This document shows positions 59,228 to 64,000 of a stretch of DNA of 64,000 nt, piece after piece (position 1 is the first letter of the stretch; every line of letters begins with the position of its first letter). The DNA is taken from assembly GCA_946885915.1 (NCBI GenBank), contig CAMPHF010000001.1, positions 310,001-374,000 of the forward strand, read 5' to 3'. The DNA is from an uncultured Idiomarina sp. (GTDB taxonomy: Bacteria; Pseudomonadota; Gammaproteobacteria; Enterobacterales; Alteromonadaceae). The translations under genes and the position numbers were made by a program. The notes beneath the pieces were generated by a model, which was not told the origin of the DNA, did no database searches, and saw only the letters and a list, made by a program, of their open reading frames with translations.

Positions 59228-60589
59228 ATGTCTGATTGGAGCTCGCGTAGTTGGCGAGAGAAGCCTATCCAGCAACAGCCTGAATATCCCTCGGTGGAAA
59301 CCTTGCGCCACATAGAAGCGCAGTTGAAAACTTATCCACCCTTGGTGTTTGCGGAGGAAATCCGTGAGCTACGGCGTCAGCTGGCGAAAGTGGCACAAGG
59401 GCAAGGCTTTTTGTTACAAGGTGGCGATTGCGCTGAGAGCTTTCAGGATTTTAATGCGCCGAAAATTCGCGATACGTTCAAAGTTATTTTGCAGATGGCC
59501 ATTGTTCTGACTTTTGCCGGCTCTTGCCCGGTCACTAAAGTTGCGCGCATGGCCGGTCAATATGCCAAACCGCGTTCGAGCGGAATGGAGACGATTGACG
59601 GTGTAGCCTTACCAAGCTATCGCGGCGATATCATCAATGGTGCGGACTTTGATTCCAGTGCACGGATTCCCGATCCGCAACGCATGCTAACCGCTTATCA
59701 TCATTCAGCGGCGACGTTAAATTTGCTGCGGGCGTTTGCACAAGGTGGTTTAGCCGACCTGCATAAAGTGCACAAATGGAACATGAGCTTCGTCGAGGCC
59801 AACCCGCTTAAAGATAAGTATTTACAGATCGCAGAGCAGATCCAATCAGCATTACAGTTTATGGATGTGCTGGGCATTAATTCGAATACCAATGCGGCTA
59901 TTCATGAAACCCAATTATTTACCTCTCACGAAGCACTGCTGTTGCCTTATGAAGAGGCCCTCACCCGAACTGATACTTTAACCGGCTTGCCCTACGACTG
60001 TTCGGCACACATGGTCTGGATAGGTGAACGAACCCGCCAGCTCGATCATGCGCACGTTGAATTTATGCGAGGCATTCATAATCCAATAGGGGTGAAAATT
60101 GGTCCCAGCATGGACCCAGATGAATTAGTAAGATTGCTAGATGCGTTAAATCCGGCTAATGAGGCGGGGCGGATGACCTTAATTACGCGTATGGGTGCAG
60201 ACAATTTGGCGGAAAATTTACCGCGTTTGGCGCGCCGGATTAAAGCAGAGGGTCGTCATGTGGTGTGGTCGAGCGATCCTATGCATGGCAATACGGTTAA
60301 AGCTGAAAATGGCCTGAAAACACGTAACTTTGATGCTATCCATCGCGAATTAACGCAATTTTTCGCAATTCATCAAGCGGAAAACACCTATGCCGGTGGT
60401 GTGCATTTAGAAATGACTGGGGAAGATGTGACCGAATGTACCGGCGGCGCTTACCAAATTGCCGAAGCGGATTTGTCGCGTCGCTATCGGACTCAATGTG
60501 ATCCGCGCTTAAATGCCGATCAAGTGTTAGAATTAGCATTCTTGGTGGCTGACTCATTGAAACAAGCACGAGCTGGACTTGCCGGTTAA
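59228..60589 (+). CDS. Class II 3-deoxy-7-phosphoheptulonate (DAHP) synthase
   Basis: This enzyme joins phosphoenolpyruvate and erythrose 4-phosphate, the first step of the shikimate pathway. The 453-residue protein is of the plant-like class II, not the AroF/G/H class: [18 protein letters not shown] at the start, [11 protein letters not shown] with the metal-binding Cys, [28 protein letters not shown], and [12 protein letters not shown] and [12 protein letters not shown] with metal ligands. AAGGA precedes the ATG at 59228. A long inverted repeat lies 80-120 bases upstream. Confidence 0.94.
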   Translation: MSDWSSRSWREKPIQQQPEYPSVETLRHIEAQLKTYPPLVFAEEIRELRRQLAKVAQGQGFLLQGGDCAESFQDFNAPKIRDTFKVILQMAIVLTFAGSCPVTKVARMAGQYAKPRSSGMETIDGVALPSYRGDIINGADFDSSARIPDPQRMLTAYHHSAATLNLLRAFAQGGLADLHKVHKWNMSFVEANPLKDKYLQIAEQIQSALQFMDVLGINSNTNAAIHETQLFTSHEALLLPYEEALTRTDTLTGLPYDCSAHMVWIGERTRQLDHAHVEFMRGIHNPIGVKIGPSMDPDELVRLLDALNPANEAGRMTLITRMGADNLAENLPRLARRIKAEGRHVVWSSDPMHGNTVKAENGLKTRNFDAIHRELTQFFAIHQAENTYAGGVHLEMTGEDVTECTGGAYQIAEADLSRRYRTQCDPRLNADQVLELAFLVADSLKQARAGLAG

Positions 60590-60660
60590 GGCAAATACGC
60601 GTTATTCGTGTTGGTGAAGTGGCCTTGAATTATTTACAACTTAATAAGGAAATCGCAATT

Positions 60661-61461
60661 ATGTCACAGCAAGTGGAATCATTGTTTCAACACTTATGGC
60701 AGGACTACATTAAACTTACGCCGTCGGCCGCTAAAGTTCATCAAGTGTTGGGTGAGGGCGCAGCAATCATCAATGACCACGTGGCATTTCGCACATTTAA
60801 CATCGCGCCGGTGCGTTTGGCTGCGCTAGCTAAGCATTTTGAGGATTTAGGGTATACCGCAAACGGTGATTACAAGTTCGAAGAAAAGAAACTCATTGCT
60901 AAGCACTATGAACATCCAGATCCAACCATGCCTAAGGTATTTATTAGCGAGCTGTTGGTTGAGGAGTTTTCGCCGGAATTACAGCGCATTGTGAAGGCCA
61001 TGGTGGCGCAGATTGATCCTGCCAAAGTCACTGCCAACGACTTTTTATACTCAGGTACGCACTGGCAAATAAGTGGTCGTGAATACGATGCGTTGTTGGC
61101 AGAGAGCGAATACGCCGCATGGATGGCCGCCTTTGGTTTTCGTGCTAACCATTTTACCGTGAGCGTCAATTATCTACCCAACTTCGAAACCTTAGAAGCT
61201 GTGAACCAGACCTTGAAAGATGAAGGTTTTCGCTTAAACACCTCAGGTGGCGAAATTAAAGGCTCGCCCGAGGTTTATTTGGAGCAGTCATCCACGCTTG
61301 CTGACCGTACTTTGGTGAAATTTAGCGATGGAGAAATGGAAATTCCAAGTTGTTTCTATGAGTTCGCAAAACGCTATGAAATAGCGCCGGGTAAACTTTA
61401 TACCGGCTTTGTTGCGGCATCAGCAGATAAAATCTTTGAAAGTACCAACGCCAAAGGCTAA
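60661..61461 (+). CDS. DUF1338-family protein, possible metal-dependent oxygenase
   Basis: This 266-residue protein has the DUF1338 fold motifs NDHVAFRTF, ANHFTVSVNYLPNF and IPSCFYEFAKRY. His40, His164 and Glu234 are the likely metal ligands. Characterised relatives (HglS of Pseudomonas putida, about 460 residues) convert 2-oxoadipate to D-2-hydroxyglutarate in lysine breakdown. This protein is much shorter and no lysine-catabolic gene is adjacent, so the substrate is open. The ATG at 60661 follows AAGGA; a reading from 60619 adds 14 residues without support. Confidence 0.85.
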   Translation: MSQQVESLFQHLWQDYIKLTPSAAKVHQVLGEGAAIINDHVAFRTFNIAPVRLAALAKHFEDLGYTANGDYKFEEKKLIAKHYEHPDPTMPKVFISELLVEEFSPELQRIVKAMVAQIDPAKVTANDFLYSGTHWQISGREYDALLAESEYAAWMAAFGFRANHFTVSVNYLPNFETLEAVNQTLKDEGFRLNTSGGEIKGSPEVYLEQSSTLADRTLVKFSDGEMEIPSCFYEFAKRYEIAPGKLYTGFVAASADKIFESTNAKG

Positions 61462-61509
61462 CCACCAAAATTAACCGATAGAATATCCCACGATTAGTCT
61501 CGGCGGCAG

Positions 61510-62319
61510 CTAAAAACGGTGCCGCTCGAGATTTGTTTCTGCCAGAATTTTCGCAGCTATTTCTTCGACCGAAAAACGGGTTGAATCAATAAACGGAATA
61601 GCCTCGCGCCGCAATAGTTGTTCCACTTGCTGTAATTCAAATCGACATTGCGGTAGCGATGCGTAGGTGGAGCCCTCCCGCCGTTTACTTCTAATTTCAT
61701 GCAGTCGCTGTGCATCTAACGTTAAGCCAAATAATTTATGGCGGTAGGGTTTGAGTGATTTCGGCAACTGCAAACGCTCAAGCCCATCGTCTTCGGTAAA
61801 CGGATAATTGGCTACTTTTATGCCGTATTGCAAGGCTAGGTAGAGGCTAGTTGGTGTTTTGCCGGTGCGCGATACGCCCACTAAAATAAGATCAGCGTTA
61901 TCGTAGTCACTCAGCTGGCTTCCATCATCGTTAGTCAGTGCATAATTAATCGCATCGATACGAAAGTCATAATCTTTTTGAATGCCATGGGTTCGATGGG
62001 TTTTGGGTTGTGCACTGACGCCTAATTGGCTAGCGACTGGCGCAATGAAATGCTCTAAAAAGTCGTAACAAGCAGCGTCGCTTGAGGTGATAATTCGTTT
62101 TAAATCGTTATTCACAAAGGTATGAAAAATAAGCGGCTTTTCGCCACTTTCGCGGGCTGCTGTTTGGATTCTTTGCACCGCACGTTGGGCTTTTTGCTCA
62201 TCATCAACAAAGGCCAAGGTGACCTGTTTCATGGGGACTGGAAACATGGATAACAGTGCGTGACCAAAAGTTTCTGCGGTTAATGCCGTACCATCGGAAA
62301 TAAAAAAAGCAAAACGCAT
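61510..62319 (-). CDS. ppsR: PEP synthase regulatory protein (kinase/pyrophosphorylase)
   Basis: PpsR inactivates PEP synthase by ADP-dependent threonine phosphorylation and reactivates it by phosphorolysis. The 269-residue protein opens with [14 protein letters not shown] and has the P-loop [21 protein letters not shown], and [10 protein letters not shown]. The ATG at 62319 is preferred over ones up to 62352 because it begins the conserved domain and has GAGA about eight bases upstream. It is divergent from its target ppsA. Confidence 0.95.
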   Translation of the reverse strand: MRFAFFISDGTALTAETFGHALLSMFPVPMKQVTLAFVDDEQKAQRAVQRIQTAARESGEKPLIFHTFVNNDLKRIITSSDAACYDFLEHFIAPVASQLGVSAQPKTHRTHGIQKDYDFRIDAINYALTNDDGSQLSDYDNADLILVGVSRTGKTPTSLYLALQYGIKVANYPFTEDDGLERLQLPKSLKPYRHKLFGLTLDAQRLHEIRSKRREGSTYASLPQCRFELQQVEQLLRREAIPFIDSTRFSVEEIAAKILAETNLERHRF

Positions 62320-62353
62320 AGATATTTTCTCAATTAACATGGGCATTTGCATG

Positions 62354-62382
62354 TTAACTTGTGGGCTGACTGCGTGTAAAAT
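62354..62382 (+). promoter_or_regulatory. Possible ppsA promoter
   Basis: TTAACT (62354-62359) and TAAAAT (62377-62382) are 17 bases apart, matching four and five of six consensus positions, about 60 bases before the ppsA start. Confidence 0.4.
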
Positions 62383-62444
62383 GAAACACCAAATTAAGCA
62401 GCAGTATGCCTGCTATTCAAGCCACTTCTCACGAGGAAAAGATT

Positions 62445-64000
62445 GTGCAACAACCCGTGCAGCAATACGTACTTTGGTATGACGAACTGGGCATGAACGA
62501 TGTACCGCGCGTTGGCGGTAAAAATGCTTCTTTAGGGGAAATGATCAGTAACCTTGCCGGTGCTGGTGTCACTGTCCCTAACGGTTTTGCGACCACCGCA
62601 GAGGCGTTTAACGAGTTTCTCGAACAAAGTGGTTTGAATGCCAAGATTTATGCACTGCTTGATCAACTCGATGTTGACGACGTGAAAGCACTCGCTGCCG
62701 CTGGTAAAGATATTCGGCAGTGGATCATTGATACGCCATTTCAACCGGCGCTTAACGATGCCATTCACGCCGCCTATGCGCAATTAAGTGCGAATAGTGA
62801 GCAAGTCAGTTTTGCGGTGCGTAGTTCAGCCACTGCAGAAGATATGCCCGACGCGTCATTTGCTGGGCAACAGGAAACCTTTTTGAACGTGCGTGGCATT
62901 GACGCGGTCATGGAGGCTATCAAACATGTATTTGCATCGTTGTTTAATGATCGAGCCATTTCTTATCGCGTCCATCAAGGTTATGACCATCGCGGCGTCG
63001 CATTGTCGGCCGGCATCCAGCGCATGGTGCGCTCTGATTTAGCTAGCTCTGGGGTGATGTTCACCATCGATACCGAGTCTGGTTTTGACCAAGTGGTATT
63101 TATTACCTCGTCCTACGGTTTGGGCGAAATGGTCGTACAAGGCGCGGTGAATCCGGATGAATTTTATGTGCATAAGCCAACCTTAGCCGCCAATCGACCG
63201 GCGGTATTACGCCGCAATATCGGTAGCAAGAAGGTCGAAATGGTGTATTCAGACCAGCAGGCACACGGTAAACAAGTCAAAATTCAAGATGTTGATGTGA
63301 ATCGTCAGCGGGCGTTTTCAATTACCGATGCCGAAGTCGAGGAACTGGCGAAACAAGCGGTGATTATCGAACGTCATTATGGTCGGCCGATGGATATTGA
63401 ATGGGCCAAAGACGGTGTCGATGGGCGCTTATATATTGTGCAAGCGCGTCCAGAAACGGTGCAATCAAATCGCAAAGGCCAAGGTATTGAACGCTTTGCC
63501 TTGCAACAAACGAGCGAGTTATTAGTGACGGGGCGCGCGATTGGGCAGCGCATCGGCGCGGGTACAGCGCGGGTATTAACTGATATCTCTGAAATGGATA
63601 AAGTTCAGCCGGGTGATGTATTGGTGACCGATATGACGGACCCAGATTGGGAGCCCATCATGAAACGGGCCGCCGCGATTGTCACCAACCGTGGTGGGCG
63701 TACTTGTCACGCCGCCATTATTGCTCGTGAACTCGGCATTCCAGCCGTGGTTGGTTGCGGTGATGCGACCACTAAAATCGCGCATGGCGCTGCGGTGACC
63801 GTATCTTGTGCCGAAGGCGATACCGGGATGATTTATGCCGGCGAATTACCATTTGATGTGAGCACCACGGATGTCGGTGAAATGCCTGACTTACCGCTCA
63901 AGATCATGATGAACGTTGGTAACCCTGATCGGGCATTTGATTTTGCTCAATTACCCCATGCGGGCATTGGCCTGGCGCGGCTTGAATTTATTATTAATCG
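62445..64000 (+). CDS. ppsA: Phosphoenolpyruvate synthase (partial, 3' end beyond the window)
   Basis: PpsA converts pyruvate and ATP to phosphoenolpyruvate for gluconeogenesis. About 518 codons of the usual 790 or so are present and intact. They cover the ATP-binding domain ([44 protein letters not shown]) and the phosphohistidine domain with [21 protein letters not shown], where His422 is the carrier. The reading ends at [17 protein letters not shown] and [10 protein letters not shown]. The start is GTG behind GAGGA; an in-frame ATG at 62406 has no good binding site. E. coli PpsA is very similar throughout. Confidence 0.96.
   Translation, partial: MQQPVQQYVLWYDELGMNDVPRVGGKNASLGEMISNLAGAGVTVPNGFATTAEAFNEFLEQSGLNAKIYALLDQLDVDDVKALAAAGKDIRQWIIDTPFQPALNDAIHAAYAQLSANSEQVSFAVRSSATAEDMPDASFAGQQETFLNVRGIDAVMEAIKHVFASLFNDRAISYRVHQGYDHRGVALSAGIQRMVRSDLASSGVMFTIDTESGFDQVVFITSSYGLGEMVVQGAVNPDEFYVHKPTLAANRPAVLRRNIGSKKVEMVYSDQQAHGKQVKIQDVDVNRQRAFSITDAEVEELAKQAVIIERHYGRPMDIEWAKDGVDGRLYIVQARPETVQSNRKGQGIERFALQQTSELLVTGRAIGQRIGAGTARVLTDISEMDKVQPGDVLVTDMTDPDWEPIMKRAAAIVTNRGGRTCHAAIIARELGIPAVVGCGDATTKIAHGAAVTVSCAEGDTGMIYAGELPFDVSTTDVGEMPDLPLKIMMNVGNPDRAFDFAQLPHAGIGLARLEFIIN

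Noticed and set aside
62382..62396. Cra (FruR)-like half site TGAAAC upstream of ppsA
   Set aside because: E. coli ppsA is activated by Cra, but here only one half matches and the symmetric half is absent.
1..64000. tRNA, rRNA, CRISPR arrays, insertion sequences, prophage or integron features
   Set aside because: Gaps between genes were read for cloverleaf ends, direct repeats with spacers, transposase motifs and terminal repeats; none was found. All gene neighbourhoods look like chromosomal core.

Overview
The window is a stretch of ordinary, gene-dense gammaproteobacterial core chromosome. Protein sequences and gene orders resemble Alteromonadales, perhaps Idiomarinaceae, with some Pseudomonas-like arrangements: a MupP-type phosphatase beside ubiG and gyrA, HisC in the gyrA operon, pilZ after holB, and a class II DAHP synthase. 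The genus is an inference from remembered family sequences; no search was run. I found no tRNA, rRNA, insertion sequence, prophage or CRISPR array, and no frameshifted or broken gene. Two genes run off the window: one at the left edge (minus strand) and ppsA at the right edge.

Layout. 1-3940: a divergent signal-peptide gene and a YCF48-like/RND exporter pair. 3989-7043 (minus): exonuclease I and a GMC oxidoreductase. 7226-12234: a secreted isoaspartyl peptidase and the helicase HrpA. 12231-16408 (minus): the aerobic ribonucleotide reductase locus nrdA-nrdB-yfaE plus grxA, with two NrdR-like boxes upstream. 16886-18290 (minus): ubiG and a phosphatase best read as MupP. 18445-29849: gyrA-serC-hisC-aroA, cmk-rpsA-ihfB, lapA-lapB-pyrF. 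29938-30234: a ComEA-like protein. 30360-33341 (minus): RNase E, with a 680-base gap before divergent rluC. 34022-47301: rluC, a HAD hydrolase, yceF, yceD, rpmF, the fatty-acid cluster plsX-fabH-fabD-fabG-acpP-fabF, then pabC-mltG-tmk-holB-pilZ-tatD. 47636-51229: ansA and sppA (minus), and a YdjA-like nitroreductase. 51226-54027 (minus): asnS and bioA. 54208-58142: bioB-bioF-bioC-bioD. 58190-64000: htpX, class II DAHP synthase, a DUF1338 protein, and the divergent ppsR/ppsA pair.

How the genes work together. NrdA and NrdB make deoxynucleotides, YfaE maintains the NrdB iron cofactor and GrxA re-reduces NrdA. The class II DAHP synthase and AroA are the first and sixth steps of the shikimate pathway; PpsA makes the phosphoenolpyruvate that both consume, and PpsR switches PpsA on and off. 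PabC takes chorismate towards folate. The bio genes cover the pathway except a BioH-type esterase. The plsX-fab block makes phospholipid precursors, and LapB adjusts lipopolysaccharide synthesis.

I did not find an obviously new multi-gene system. The best leads are non-coding: a candidate small RNA with its own promoter and terminator (about 47452-47602), a 14-bp hairpin ahead of the DAHP synthase, the paired NrdR boxes, and a predicted leaderless rluC mRNA.
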